From the NCBI GenBank assembly GCA_041397365.1, contig JAWKWT010000011.1, positions 72,342 through 136,341 on the forward strand: a stretch of DNA of 64,000 nt, in the 5' to 3' direction. Under the pieces are notes generated by a model, which saw only the letters and a list, made by a program, of their open reading frames with translations, did not search any database and was not told the DNA's origin. This DNA comes from P52-10 sp041397365. Lineage in GTDB: Bacteria; Pseudomonadota; Alphaproteobacteria; Rhizobiales; Xanthobacteraceae. A program made the position numbers and the translations under genes. Positions 8,153-17,569 of the stretch are shown one piece after another; the first letter of the stretch is position 1, and every line of letters begins with the position of its first letter.

Positions 8153-9638
8153 ATGCGCAAAGAAAGAATCATTCCCCTGATCGTCGCGGCCGCCCTGTTC
8201 ATGGAGAACATGGACGCGACCGTCATCGCGACGTCATTGCCGGCCATCGCCGCCGATATCGGCACCAGCCCGCTGACACTGAAGCTGGCGATCACCTCCT
8301 ATCTGCTGGCGCTGGCCGTCTGCATCCCGGCCAGCGGCTGGGTCGCCGACCGGTTCGGCGCGCGGCGGGTGTTCACCTGCGCCATCGTCGTGTTCATGAC
8401 CGGGTCGATCGGCTGCGCGCTCGCGCAATCGATCGAGCATTTCGTCGTCGCCCGCACGATCGAGGGCATCGGCGGCGCGATGATGACGCCGGTCGGGCGG
8501 CTGGTGCTGTTGCGCTCGATCCCCAAGCGCGAGCTCGTGAACGCGATGGCCTGGGTGACGACGCCGGCGCTGATCGGCCCGGTGGTCGGCCCCGCGCTCG
8601 GCGGCTTCATCACCACCTATTTCTCCTGGCACTACATCTTCCTCATCAACATTCCGATCGGCCTGCTCGGAATCTACATGGCGCAGCGCTACATCGATCC
8701 GATCAAGAGCGACGACATCCAGCCGTTCGACTTCAAGGGCTTCTTCCTGTCCGGGTTCGGTCTGGGCGGCATCGCCTTCGGCCTTTCGGTCGCGGGGCTG
8801 AACATCCTGCCCTGGCCGGTCGTGATCGGCTTCATCGTCGGCGGCGCGATCTCCATGACGCTGTATGTCCTGCACTACAAGCGTGCCGTATCCGGTTCTC
8901 GACTTCAGCCTGCTCCGCCTGACGACGATGCGGGCGACGATCTTCGGCGGCTTCCTGTTCCGCCTCGGCATCGGCTCCCTGCCCTTCCTGCTGCCGCTAC
9001 TGTTGCAGGTCGGCTTCGGACTGACGCCGTTCCGCTCCGGCCTCATCACCTTCGGTTCCGCCGTCGGTGCTCTTTTCATGAAGACGCTGGCCGCGCGCAT
9101 CATCGACCGGTTCGGGTTCCGCAGCGTCATGACCGTGAACGCGCTCATCAGCGCGGTGTTTCTTGCCGTCTGCGCCCTGTTCACACCGCAAACGCCGCTG
9201 ACGCTGATCCTGATCCTTCTGATCGTCGGCGGCTTCTTCCGCTCGCTGCAATTCACCGCGATCAACACCATCGGCTACGCCGAAGTCGATCTGCCGCGCA
9301 TGAGCCGGGCGACGACGCTGGTGAGCGTGACGCAGCAGCTTGCGATCTCGGCCGGCGTCGCGGTCGGCGCGTTCTCGGTCGAACTCACCATGCTGCTGCG
9401 CAAGACGCACGAACTGACGGCTGCGGATTTCAGCCCGGCCTTCCTCGTGGTGACGCTGATCTCGGCGTCATCGGCGATCGTCTTCTTCCTGATGCCGGCC
9501 GACGCCGGGCATCAGGTTTCGGGACGCCGGGCGAAGGAAATCTCCAGCACGGAGGAGACGAGGAAGGACGAAACGAACGCGGCCGAAACCGCCGCCAGCG
9601 GGGACCCCAAGGATACAAGCGGCCAGCGGCGCGGCTAA
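8153..9638 (+). pseudogene. DHA2-type MFS drug/efflux permease, frameshifted near 8885
   Basis: A 14-helix-type drug:H+ antiporter of about 495 residues split across two frames. The first ~245 residues (8153 to ~8884) contain helix 1 FMENMDATVIATSLPAIA, the GWVADRFGARRVF loop and IEGIGGAMMTPVGRL. The protein continues in the next frame as PYPVLDFSLLRLTTM through to ...DTSGQRRG at 9638. A net shift of +1 (one extra base, or two lost) at about 8880-8890 explains it. Left uncorrected, the first frame runs on as nonsense to 10273 over rlmE. The 3' end overlaps the convergent rlmE stop by four bases. It could be a truly broken gene or a sequencing indel; the latter is favoured because similar events recur across the window. 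Confidence 0.8.
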
Positions 9639-10339
9639 TCCTCCATCTCCGCCTCTGCGCCGCGCCGTCCGCGGAACCCGGTCGCGAGCAGATAGCGCTC
9701 GGACGAATCCTGCCGGCTGGCCGCCGGCTTGACGTGGCGGATGGTGGCAAAATCCCGTTTCAGTTGAGCGAGCAATGCGGCGTCCGCGCCGCTCTGAAAC
9801 ACCTTCGCCAGAAACGCCCCTCCCGGATTCAACACTTCACAGGCGAACGCCGCCGCCGTCTCGACCAGACCGACGATGCGCAACTGATCCGTCTTGCGGT
9901 GGCCGGTGGTATTGGCGGCCATGTCCGACATCACAAGATCCGCGCCGCCGCCGAGCATCGCCCGCAGCTTCTCCGGCGCATCGTCGGCGAGGAAATCCAT
10001 CTGGCTGAAGGCGACGCCCGGTATCTCCGGCATCTCCAGAAGATCGATCGCGACCACCTTGCCCTTGCCGTTCACCGCGCCGACTTTCGCCGCCGCGATC
10101 TGGCTCCATCCGCCGGGGGCGGCGCCGAGGTCGACCACCGCCATGCCCGGCTTCAGCAATTTGTACTTGTCGTCGATTTCCTTCAGCTTGAAAGCGGCAC
10201 GCGAGCGAAAACCCTCGCGCTTGGCGCGCAGCACGTAAGGATCGTTGAGCTGCCGCTCCAGCCAGAGCTTTGAGGACAGCTTTCGTTTGCCGCCGCTCTT
10301 GACGGTGACATGCAGGCGGCCGGTGGTGTCCTTGGCCAT
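9635..10339 (-). CDS. rlmE: 23S rRNA (uridine-2552-2'-O) methyltransferase
   Basis: RlmE (FtsJ/RrmJ) methylates the ribose of U2552 in the 50S A-loop. The 234-residue protein has the basic N-terminal extension typical of alphaproteobacterial members, the SAM site VVDLGAAPGGWSQIAAAK near residue 70, and the K-D-K-E catalytic tetrad: Lys in AAFKLKEID, Asp in SDMAANTTGHRKTD, Lys in FLAKVFQ and Glu in SSERYLLATGFRG. Its ATG is one base after the stop of the Ppx/GppA gene, so the two are translationally linked. Confidence 0.95.
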   Translation of the reverse strand: MAKDTTGRLHVTVKSGGKRKLSSKLWLERQLNDPYVLRAKREGFRSRAAFKLKEIDDKYKLLKPGMAVVDLGAAPGGWSQIAAAKVGAVNGKGKVVAIDLLEMPEIPGVAFSQMDFLADDAPEKLRAMLGGGADLVMSDMAANTTGHRKTDQLRIVGLVETAAAFACEVLNPGGAFLAKVFQSGADAALLAQLKRDFATIRHVKPAASRQDSSERYLLATGFRGRRGAEAEMED

Positions 10340-10340
10340 C

Positions 10341-11384
10341 TCAGGCGGTCCGCATCAGGCCGTCCTCGCGCATCATCTGCACGAGCATGCCCTCGCGCAG
10401 ACCGCGATCGGCGATGCGCAGGCGCGGGCACGGAAAGGCGGCGCGGATCGCATCGAGAATGGCGCAGCCGGCCAGCACGAGATCGCCGCGCTCGGAGCCG
10501 ATGCAGCCATTGTTGACCCGCTCCTGATAACTCATCGCCAGCAGTTTCTGCACGGTCTGGGTCACATCCTCGTCGTCCATCCAGATGCCGTCCACCTGAC
10601 GCCGGTCGTAGCGCGGCAGATCGAGAAACACGCCGGCGACCGTCGTCACCGTGCCTGACGTGCCGAGCAGATGCATGCCGTCGAGCCGCCCGCCATGGTC
10701 GCGCGCGAACGGCGCGAGCAATTCGGCCACTTCCGCGACCATCGCCGCGTAAGAGTCCGGCGTGACATCGACGCCGCCGCGCCGCTCCGCCAGCGTCACG
10801 ACGCCGACCGGCAGCGACGTCCAGCCGCTGATCTTGGGAACCGAGGTCTGCGGATCGCGGTCGAGGCGGATCAACTCGGTCGAGCCACCGCCGATGTCGA
10901 ACAGGATCGCGCCCGAGGCGTTCGGATCGAGCAGCGGCAGGCAGCCGGTGACGGCGAGCATCGCCTCGGTCTCGCGATCGATCACTTCGAGGCGGATGCC
11001 CAGTTCATGATCGACCCGCTCGCGAAACGCATCGGCGTTGGCCGCCGCGCGGCAAGCCTCGGTGGCGATCAGGCGGGTGCGGAAGGCGCGTTTCGCCACG
11101 ATCTTGTCGCGGCAGATTCGCAGCGCCGCGATCGCGCGCTCGATGGCGGCGTCGGAAATCCGTCCCGACTGGGCGATGCCCTCGCCGAGCCGGATGATCC
11201 GCGAGAAGGAATCGACGATGCGGAAACCGCCTTCGGTCGGCCGGGCGACCAGAAGCCGGCAATTGTTGGTGCCGAGATCGAGCGCCGCATAGGCGGTGTC
11301 GTAAGGGTCCCGGCGTCGCGAAGCGTGCCTGTGAGGGCCATCGCGCGGGCCCGCGCGCGTGCGCGGCCACGGCTGCTGTTCCAT
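10341..11384 (-). CDS. Ppx/GppA family exopolyphosphatase / pppGpp phosphohydrolase
   Basis: Sugar-kinase/actin-fold phosphatase that hydrolyses polyphosphate or the gamma phosphate of pppGpp. Signature blocks are ALDLGTNNCRLLVA near residue 32, RLGEGIAQSGRIS, the DIGGGSTELIRL phosphate loop, and LGTSGTVTTVAGVFLDL. The length of 347 residues fits the short alphaproteobacterial forms with only the core domains. ATG 11384 is chosen because AGGA lies 6 bases upstream; an earlier ATG at 11423 adds 13 residues and has no ribosome site. The ~30-residue basic leader before the core looks disordered. The gene is tightly coupled to rlmE downstream. Ppx against GppA specificity cannot be told. Confidence 0.9.
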   Translation of the reverse strand: MEQQPWPRTRAGPRDGPHRHASRRRDPYDTAYAALDLGTNNCRLLVARPTEGGFRIVDSFSRIIRLGEGIAQSGRISDAAIERAIAALRICRDKIVAKRAFRTRLIATEACRAAANADAFRERVDHELGIRLEVIDRETEAMLAVTGCLPLLDPNASGAILFDIGGGSTELIRLDRDPQTSVPKISGWTSLPVGVVTLAERRGGVDVTPDSYAAMVAEVAELLAPFARDHGGRLDGMHLLGTSGTVTTVAGVFLDLPRYDRRQVDGIWMDDEDVTQTVQKLLAMSYQERVNNGCIGSERGDLVLAGCAILDAIRAAFPCPRLRIADRGLREGMLVQMMREDGLMRTA

Positions 11385-11585
11385 TCGAAGTCCTGCGGCC
11401 GCGGGCCTGCGCCCGTGCGGCATTAAATGTTTCTATTCGAGACCAAGTCTAGCAGTGCGCAAATCCGGTGCAAGGAGCGCACGGCCTTATGTTCCGATTG
11501 TCGTTGTGAGGGGTTTGGCGATTGGATAGCCTACGCTTCATCGGCCATGCGCCGTCTAATTCCTCATTATCTCACGGACTGTGCA

Positions 11586-13949
11586 ATGCAACATCTGTCG
11601 TCGCGCGCCACCGAGAACGCTATCGCAGCGCAAAAGTACGGCATCGGACAACCCGTGCTCCGAAAAGAAGACGACACGCTCGTCCGCGGCAAAGGCCGCT
11701 ACACCGACGATCTGAGCCTGCCGGGACAGGCCTATGCGGTGATCGTGCGAAGCAGCCACGCGCATGGCGTGTTGAAGCGTGTCGGCATCGACGAGGCGAA
11801 GGCCATGCCGGGCGTGCTCGGCATCTGGACCGGCGAGGACATGGTCGCCGCCGGCTACGGCGCCTTCGTCAGCCGCATGCCGCTGAAAAACAAGGACGGC
11901 TCGCCCCTCGCCCAAACGAACAAGCCGATTCTGGCGGTGGACCGGGTTCGTTTCGTCGGCGATCCGGTCGCGGTGGTCGTGGCCGAAACGCTGGCACAGG
12001 CCAAGGACGCCGCCGAAGCGGTCGAGATGGATATCGATCCGCTGCCCGCCGTCACCAGCGCCGCCGAGGCGATCAAGCCGGGCGCGCCGCAGCTTTATGA
12101 CAGCGTTCCGAACAATCTGGTTCTGGACTTCCACTTCGGCGACACCGCCAAGGTGGACGAGGTCTTCGCCAAGGCCGCGCACATCACCAGGCTCGATCTC
12201 GACAACACCCGCGTCGCGGTGGTGGCGATGGAGCCGCGCTGCGGCGTCGGCGACTATGACAGCAAGAAGGATTTCTACACGCTGCACGTGCCGACGCAGG
12301 GCGTCGCCGGAAACCGCGTGCTGCTCGCCACGCTGCTGAAGGTGAAGGCCGACAAAATCCGCATTCTGACCGGCAATGTCGGCGGCTCGTTCGGCATGAA
12401 GTCGGTGAACTATCCCGAGTACCCGTGCATCCTCTATGCCTCGAAGATGCTCGGCCGCCCGGTGAAATGGACCGACGAACGCTCGGGCAGCTTCCTGTCG
12501 GACAGCCAGGGCCGCGCCAGCGAAGTGACGGCCGAACTCGCGCTCGATACGGATGGGAGTTTCCTCGCCGTGCGCGTTGCCGGTACCGGCAATGTCGGCG
12601 GCTATCTTTCCGGCGTGATGCCGAGCCCGCTGTCGCTCGGCATCGCGAAAAACATCACCAGCGTCTACAAGACGCCGCTGATCGAGGTTGGCATCAAATG
12701 CGCGCTGACCAACACCAGCGTGATGGGCGCGTATCGCGGCGCGGGCCGCCCCGAGGCCAATTACTTCATGGAGCGGCTGATCGATCGCGCCGCCGACGAG
12801 ATGGGCATCGACCGCATCGCGCTTCGCAAGAAGAACCTCGTGAAGCCCGGCCAGATGCCCTATATGGCCTCGTCCGGCCTGCAATATGACAGCGGCGATT
12901 TCCCCGGCGTCATGGCCGACGCGCTGAAAGCCGCCGACTATGCGGGCTTCGCCAAACGCAAGAAGGACAGCCGCAAGCAAGGCAAGCTGCGCGGCATCGC
13001 GGTCGGCGCATATCTGGAAGTGACCGCCCCGCCGAACAAGGAACTCGGCAAGATCACCTTCGACAAGGACGGCGGCGTGACGCTGATTACCGGCACGCTC
13101 GATTACGGCCAGGGACACGCCTCGCCCTATGCGCAGGTGCTGTCGCAATATCTCGGCGTCCCTTTCGAGAAGATTCGCCTCGTGCAGGGCGACAGCGACG
13201 TCGTGCATATGGGCAACGGCACCGGCGGCTCGCGCTCCATCACCGCCAGCGGCCAGGCGATCGTCGAAGCGTCCGCGCTGGTCGTCGAAAAGGGCAAGCA
13301 GGCGGCGGCGCATGTGCTCGAAGCCTCCGCCGCCGATATCGAATTCTCCGGCGGCCGCTTCACCATCGCCGGCACCGATCGCGGCATCGACATCATGGAG
13401 CTGGCGCAGTCGCTGCGCGACGATCCGCCGAAGGACGGACCGGACTCGCTCGACGTCGATCACATTTCCGGCGACGTGCAGTCCACCTTCCCCAATGGCT
13501 GCCATGTCGCGGAGGTGGAGGTCGATCCGGACACCGGCACGGTCGAGATCGTACGATACACCGGCGTCAACGATTTCGGCGTGGTGGTGAACCCGATGAT
13601 GGTGGCGGGTCAGATTCACGGCGGCGTGGCGCAGGGCATCGGCCAGGCGCTGATGGAATGCGTCACCTACGATTCCAGCGGTCAGCCGGTGACCGGATCG
13701 TTCATGGACTACGCGCTGCCGCGCGCCTCCGACATTCCGAACATCACCGTCGGCGACCACCCCTCGCCCGCCACGACCAATCCGCTCGGCACCAAAGGCT
13801 GCGGCGAGGCCGGGTGCGCGGGCAGCCTCTCGACCGTCGTCAACGCCGTGCTCAATGCCTTGAGCGATCTGGGCGTCACCCACATCAACATGCCGCTGAC
13901 ATCGGAGCGCGTCTGGCAGGCGATCCAGCAGGCGCGAAAAGCCGCGTGA
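11586..13949 (+). CDS. molybdenum hydroxylase large subunit (xanthine dehydrogenase / CoxL form II family)
   Basis: A 787-residue molybdopterin-cytosine-dinucleotide-binding subunit that would hydroxylate an aldehyde, N-heterocycle or acyl-CoA-type substrate. It has GQPVLRKEDDTLVRGKGRYTDD at the N-terminus, the substrate loop GGSFGMKS, the active-site loop AYRGAGRPEANY, GTGGSRSITASGQA, and the catalytic Glu loop GTKGCGEAG near residue 740. The AYRGAGR form separates it from true CO dehydrogenase (AYRCSFR). ATG 11586 begins the conserved part; the frame is open back to 11427 without a good site. The FAD and 2Fe-2S subunit genes that normally accompany it are absent here, so it must use partners encoded elsewhere. 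It is followed 13 bases later by the alpha/beta hydrolase. Confidence 0.9.
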   Translation: MQHLSSRATENAIAAQKYGIGQPVLRKEDDTLVRGKGRYTDDLSLPGQAYAVIVRSSHAHGVLKRVGIDEAKAMPGVLGIWTGEDMVAAGYGAFVSRMPLKNKDGSPLAQTNKPILAVDRVRFVGDPVAVVVAETLAQAKDAAEAVEMDIDPLPAVTSAAEAIKPGAPQLYDSVPNNLVLDFHFGDTAKVDEVFAKAAHITRLDLDNTRVAVVAMEPRCGVGDYDSKKDFYTLHVPTQGVAGNRVLLATLLKVKADKIRILTGNVGGSFGMKSVNYPEYPCILYASKMLGRPVKWTDERSGSFLSDSQGRASEVTAELALDTDGSFLAVRVAGTGNVGGYLSGVMPSPLSLGIAKNITSVYKTPLIEVGIKCALTNTSVMGAYRGAGRPEANYFMERLIDRAADEMGIDRIALRKKNLVKPGQMPYMASSGLQYDSGDFPGVMADALKAADYAGFAKRKKDSRKQGKLRGIAVGAYLEVTAPPNKELGKITFDKDGGVTLITGTLDYGQGHASPYAQVLSQYLGVPFEKIRLVQGDSDVVHMGNGTGGSRSITASGQAIVEASALVVEKGKQAAAHVLEASAADIEFSGGRFTIAGTDRGIDIMELAQSLRDDPPKDGPDSLDVDHISGDVQSTFPNGCHVAEVEVDPDTGTVEIVRYTGVNDFGVVVNPMMVAGQIHGGVAQGIGQALMECVTYDSSGQPVTGSFMDYALPRASDIPNITVGDHPSPATTNPLGTKGCGEAGCAGSLSTVVNAVLNALSDLGVTHINMPLTSERVWQAIQQARKAA

Positions 13950-13962
13950 GACGGAGGCCGGC

Positions 13963-14912
13963 ATGAGCGAGGCGCGGCAGGAACGACGCAACCCGGAGCC
14001 CAGCGCCGCGATGCGCGAGGCGATGGCGATCGAGCGAAGCTGCGCAGCGGCAAGCCCGAGCCGAAGGACATGGCCGAGGAACGGGCGCTGCGCGCGAGCC
14101 TCTGTCCCTATTGGTGCGACGGCGCGCCGGCGATGCACGCAACCACCGATGTCAGCATTCCGGGCGAAGCGGGACCGGTGCGCGCGCGGGTCTATCGCCC
14201 GACCGCGCAGGATGGCGCGCCGATGATGCTGCTCATCCATGGCGGCGGCTGGGCGTTCGGCAGCATCGAGGAGACCGAGCCGATGGCGCGGCACCTCGCC
14301 GCCATCTCGGGCGCGGTCGTGGTCTCGACCAGCTATCGCCTTGCGCCGGAGCATCCGTTTCCCGCCGGCCTGAATGATTGCGAGGCGACGTTGCGCTGGA
14401 TTCTCGCCGAGGGGCGCAACCATGGCGGCGATCCGTCCCGCCTCGCCGTCGGCGGCAATTCGGCCGGCGGCAATCTCGCTGCCGCCGTCGCGCTGCGGGC
14501 GAAGCCTGCGACGTTCAAGGCCGCGCTCTTGTTCTACGGCGTGCTCGGCAATTCGTTCGATACGCCGTCCTATCTGCATTTCGGCGACGGCCGCTTCGGT
14601 CTCTCGCGCGACCGCATGAAGATGTTCTTCGACATCTATGTGCCGAAGGCAACCAGCGCCGGCGATTCCGCGATCACGCCGATGAACGGCGATCTGAAGA
14701 CAATGCCGCCGACATGGGTCTGCGCGGCGGAAGTCGATGTGCTGCACGACGACTCCGTGCAGTTTTACGAGAAACTCCGCGGCCTGCGCGGCGGCGACCA
14801 ATTCGTGCTGGCGCAGGGCCTGACCCACGGCTTCGTCAACCGCGTGCGGCATCTGCCGCAGGCCAAAACCATGATCGACAGCGCCGCTGCCTTTCTCAAG
14901 GCGACAGTTTAG
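13963..14912 (+). pseudogene. alpha/beta hydrolase (hormone-sensitive-lipase family), frameshifted near 14036
   Basis: An esterase/lipase of about 316 residues. ATG 13963 has GGAGG seven bases upstream and encodes MSEARQERRNPEPSAAMREAMAIER. The protein then continues in another frame as LRSGKPEPKDMAEERALRAS to 14912. A one-base deletion near 14036 explains this. The rest is intact: oxyanion motif HGGGWAFGS, nucleophile elbow GGNSAGGNLAAA, and the catalytic His in LTHGFVNRVRHLPQ. It lies 13 bases after the molybdenum hydroxylase and is probably in its operon. A shorter protein from ATG 14070 would keep the catalytic core and could be active even if the frameshift is real. Confidence 0.8.
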
Positions 14913-14950
14913 GCGGCGCGTCGTTATTGCGTTGAACTACGATCTTTCTC

Positions 14951-15041
14951 CGTCATGCCCGCGCTTGTCGCGGGCATCCACGTCTTGACGGAATCTCAGC
15001 GAAGAAAGACGTGGATGCCCGGCATAAAGCCGGGCATGACG
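14951..15041. repeat. palindromic intergenic repeat (GTCATGCCCGC... type)
   Basis: A 91-base near-perfect inverted repeat. The left arm begins CGTCATGCCCGCGCTTGTCG and contains GCATCCACGTCTT; the right arm is AAGACGTGGATGC followed by CCGGGCATGACG. Each arm holds its own small hairpin (GCCCGCGCTTGTCGCGGGC and GCCCGGCATAAAGCCGGGC), so it would fold into a cloverleaf-like structure. Elements of this style are common between genes in Bradyrhizobium relatives. It separates convergent genes ending at 14912 and 15073 and could act as a bidirectional terminator. Confidence 0.8.
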
Positions 15042-15072
15042 AGCTACTGATCCTGTCTAAAGCAAACTTACC

Positions 15073-15879
15073 CTAAGCCGCTTCGCGCGCCTGCCGCGGC
15101 TCGTAGATCGCCGCATGCGCGACGCGGGCGATCGGCGTTTTGCCATTGGCGATCACGAGCACATCCAGCTCGACGATCTTGTGGCCCTTGTTCTCGAAAT
15201 TCTTCGTCACCTTTGCACGCGCGGTAATTTCGTCGCCGACATGGCCGGGCGCGAGATTCTGGATGGTGCTGCCGACGTGAATCCACGGACCCATCTTGGC
15301 GTTCTGCGTCAGCGCCCAGTTGCAGGCCCGCAGGATCGTGCCTGAATGGATGATGCTTTCCTTCGCGTAGATCGGATCGGCCTCGCAGATGTCCTTCAGA
15401 TATTGCGCCTGCTGCTCCGCCGAGAACGAGAACGGGCGGATGTTCAGCCACGCGCCAACCTTGTAGCTCGTCTCGTCGGCCGGCGGCCTCTGCTCGTGCT
15501 CGGGCGGCGTCGACAGCTTGAAATCGTCGAGCGAAACCATCGGCGCGGCTGAAGGAAGCGTCGCGCGACCCGTCCCGCAGATGATGCCGCGGCTCTCGAT
15601 TTGGATGTCGAGCCCGTTATCGCGCTCGGCGGCCGTCACCGTCGCGGTTTCGCCGTCATAGAGCGGCTTGCCGAAGCGGCCCTCCATCTGGCCGCGTTCG
15701 AGAAACGCCTTGCCCCACAGCGTCAGCGGAGCGTGGCTCATATAGGCGAAGACATCGACGCCCGGAACGAGGCCGCCGGTGAAGCCGAATTTCTTCGCCA
15801 CCGTGTCGTCATGCATCTTGTTCTCGGAGAGCTTCGCCGCGTTGAAGGCGACGATGCTGTAGGGCTCGAATTTTGGCAT
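15073..15879 (-). CDS. MaoC-like double-hotdog enoyl-CoA hydratase
   Basis: A 268-residue protein with two hotdog halves. The N-terminal half has HDDTVAKKFGFTGGLVPGVDVFAYM, the hydratase-like helix/PG loop. The C-terminal half has FSAEQQAQYLKDICEADPIYAKESIIHSGTILRACNWALTQN. Proteins of this form hydrate 2-enoyl-CoA esters. Whether the canonical Asp/His dyad is fully kept cannot be judged by eye. ATG 15879 is chosen because GGGAGAG lies close upstream; the frame opens five codons earlier. It is the last gene of the minus-strand operon thiolase-DUF35-acyl-CoA dehydrogenase-hydratase, 24 bases after the dehydrogenase. Confidence 0.82.
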   Translation of the reverse strand: MPKFEPYSIVAFNAAKLSENKMHDDTVAKKFGFTGGLVPGVDVFAYMSHAPLTLWGKAFLERGQMEGRFGKPLYDGETATVTAAERDNGLDIQIESRGIICGTGRATLPSAAPMVSLDDFKLSTPPEHEQRPPADETSYKVGAWLNIRPFSFSAEQQAQYLKDICEADPIYAKESIIHSGTILRACNWALTQNAKMGPWIHVGSTIQNLAPGHVGDEITARAKVTKNFENKGHKIVELDVLVIANGKTPIARVAHAAIYEPRQAREAA

Positions 15880-15903
15880 GACATCTCTCCCCAAACTGTT
15901 TTG

Positions 15904-17058
15904 TCAGTCGTCCGCCGGTGCGAGACCTCCCGCATCCGACAGCAATTCCATGTGGTGATCGAGATCGCCGAACATGGTCTGGATCGCCAGCAGGCGGCGG
16001 AAATAGTGCCCGGCCTTGTATTCCATCGTCATGGCGATGCCGCCATGCAGCTGGATCGCCTGCTCGCCGACATAGCGCGACGCCTTGCAGACATGCACCT
16101 TCGCCCCCGAGATCGACTTGCGGCGCTCCGAATTGTCCGACTGGTCGGACATCGTCGTCGCCAGGATCGACATGCTGCGCGCCTGCTCGACATTCATCAG
16201 CATGTCGACCGCGCGATGCTGAAGCGCCTGGAACGTGCCGATCGGCCGTCCGAACTGTTCGCGCGTCTTGAGATACTCGGTGGTCGTCGCCAGCAATTCG
16301 TCCATGCAGCCGACCGATTCGGAAATCGTCGCGGCGATCGCGCGGTCGAGCACGCGCTCGATCAACGGATAGGCCCTGCCCGGCTCGCCGATCACATCCT
16401 CCGCGCCGACCTTGACGCCCTTGAGGTAAATGTCCGCGCCCTGATGGCTGTCAGCCAGCTTCATCGGCTTGCGGGTGACGCCCGCGGCCTTCGCGTCGAC
16501 GATGAAAATGCCGATGCCGTCCTTGTCGCGCTGGTTGCCCGACACGCGCGCGGTCACGAAAATCTTGTCGGCGCTGTCGCCATGCCAGACCAGCGCCTTC
16601 TCGCCGTCGAGCACCCAGCCGTCGCCATCCTTGCGCGCCTTGGTGGCGACGTCGTTGAGATCGAAGCGCGATTGCCGCTCGGTGTAGGCGAACGCCAGCA
16701 AAAGCTTGCCTTCCGCGATCGCGGGCAGCATCTCCGTCTTCTGCTTGTCGGTGCCGGCGGCCTGAATGAAGCCGCCGCCGATCACCACGGTCGGAACGTA
16801 AGGCTCAAGCGCGATGGAACGCCCCAGCGCCTCCATCACGATCGAGGTTTCGACCGGGCCGCCGCCGATGCCGCCATGTTCTTCCGAGAACGCGACGCCG
16901 AGCAGGCCGAGTTCGGCATACTGGTCCCACATCTCGCGGCTCCAGCCGAGCGGGCTCGCCGAAATCTGCTTGCGCTTGTTGAAATCGTATTTTTCCGCCA
17001 ACAGCCGATCGACGCTGTCCTTCAGCATCTTCTGTTCGTCGTTGAGACCGAAATCCAT
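15904..17058 (-). CDS. acyl-CoA dehydrogenase
   Basis: FAD-dependent dehydrogenase of 384 residues that would introduce an alpha,beta double bond in an acyl-CoA. It shows N-terminal MDFGLNDEQKMLKDSVDRLL, the middle-domain block DGWVLDGEKALVWHGDSADK, the FAD-contact motif TREQFGRPIGTFQALQHRAV, and AIQLHGGIAMTMEYKAGHYF near the end. The last differs from the usual IYGGTSE block, as in the small atypical dehydrogenases that pair with a partner subunit in steroid-type degradation. ATG 17058 has TGAGGG 5 bases upstream; the frame extends four codons further. It sits in an operon with the hydratase and the thiolase/DUF35 pair. Confidence 0.9.
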   Translation of the reverse strand: MDFGLNDEQKMLKDSVDRLLAEKYDFNKRKQISASPLGWSREMWDQYAELGLLGVAFSEEHGGIGGGPVETSIVMEALGRSIALEPYVPTVVIGGGFIQAAGTDKQKTEMLPAIAEGKLLLAFAYTERQSRFDLNDVATKARKDGDGWVLDGEKALVWHGDSADKIFVTARVSGNQRDKDGIGIFIVDAKAAGVTRKPMKLADSHQGADIYLKGVKVGAEDVIGEPGRAYPLIERVLDRAIAATISESVGCMDELLATTTEYLKTREQFGRPIGTFQALQHRAVDMLMNVEQARSMSILATTMSDQSDNSERRKSISGAKVHVCKASRYVGEQAIQLHGGIAMTMEYKAGHYFRRLLAIQTMFGDLDHHMELLSDAGGLAPADD

Positions 17059-17182
17059 CACTACCCTCACCGCGGCGGATGCCCGTTGGCCGGCGTGCCG
17101 CCCTCATCGAATCTGGAAGATTTTTCAGGCTGAAAGACCGACGCGGACGGCTTCAAGCCGCCCGCGTCGCTGAGTGCTCAGA

Positions 17183-17569
17183 TCAATCCGGCGCGAAAGC
17201 CGGAATCGGCGGGCCTTCCTTGGCCGGCTTGAAGACGACATGCACCTTCTGGCCGATCTCCAACTTGTCGAAGTCGCAGTCGACGATGTTGGTCAGCATC
17301 TTCGGCCCTTCCGCGAGCGTGACATAAGCCAGCGCGTAAGGCTCCGGAACGCGGCGCATGGTCGAGTGCGAGTAGATCTCGCCCTTGCCGGACGCTTCCT
17401 TCCAGACCGTTTCCGCACTGGCGCAGAACGGACAGATCGTCCGCGGATAGAAGAACGCCTTGTTGCACTTCGTGCAGCTCTTAATCATCAGCTTGCCCTG
17501 CGCGGCACCGTCCCAATACGGCTTGCTTTCGGGGTTGATGACTGCCGCGGGAAATTGACGTTCGGCCAT
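17183..17569 (-). CDS. DUF35 zinc-ribbon/OB-fold protein, partner of the thiolase-like protein
   Basis: A 128-residue protein with an N-terminal rubredoxin-like zinc ribbon (CTKC at about 32-35 and CPFC at about 46-49) followed by an OB fold (GEIYSHSTMRRVPEPYALAYVTL, DKLEIGQKVHVVF). DUF35 proteins bind and stabilise SCP-x-type thiolases and aldolases and may help bind acyl-CoA. Its ATG overlaps the TAA of the thiolase-like gene (TAATG), so the two are translationally coupled, consistent with a stoichiometric complex. Confidence 0.9.
   Translation of the reverse strand: MAERQFPAAVINPESKPYWDGAAQGKLMIKSCTKCNKAFFYPRTICPFCASAETVWKEASGKGEIYSHSTMRRVPEPYALAYVTLAEGPKMLTNIVDCDFDKLEIGQKVHVVFKPAKEGPPIPAFAPD

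Noticed and set aside
8153..10273. A 706-codon protein from the MFS start
   Set aside because: After about 8885 the frame is Arg/His-rich nonsense running antisense over rlmE. The true permease continues in the next frame.
11556..14852. A 1098-codon open frame on the minus strand opposite the molybdenum hydroxylase
   Set aside because: GC-rich codon use leaves few stops in the opposite frame. The predicted protein is His/Arg/Ala-rich with no domain, and the plus strand encodes a canonical enzyme.
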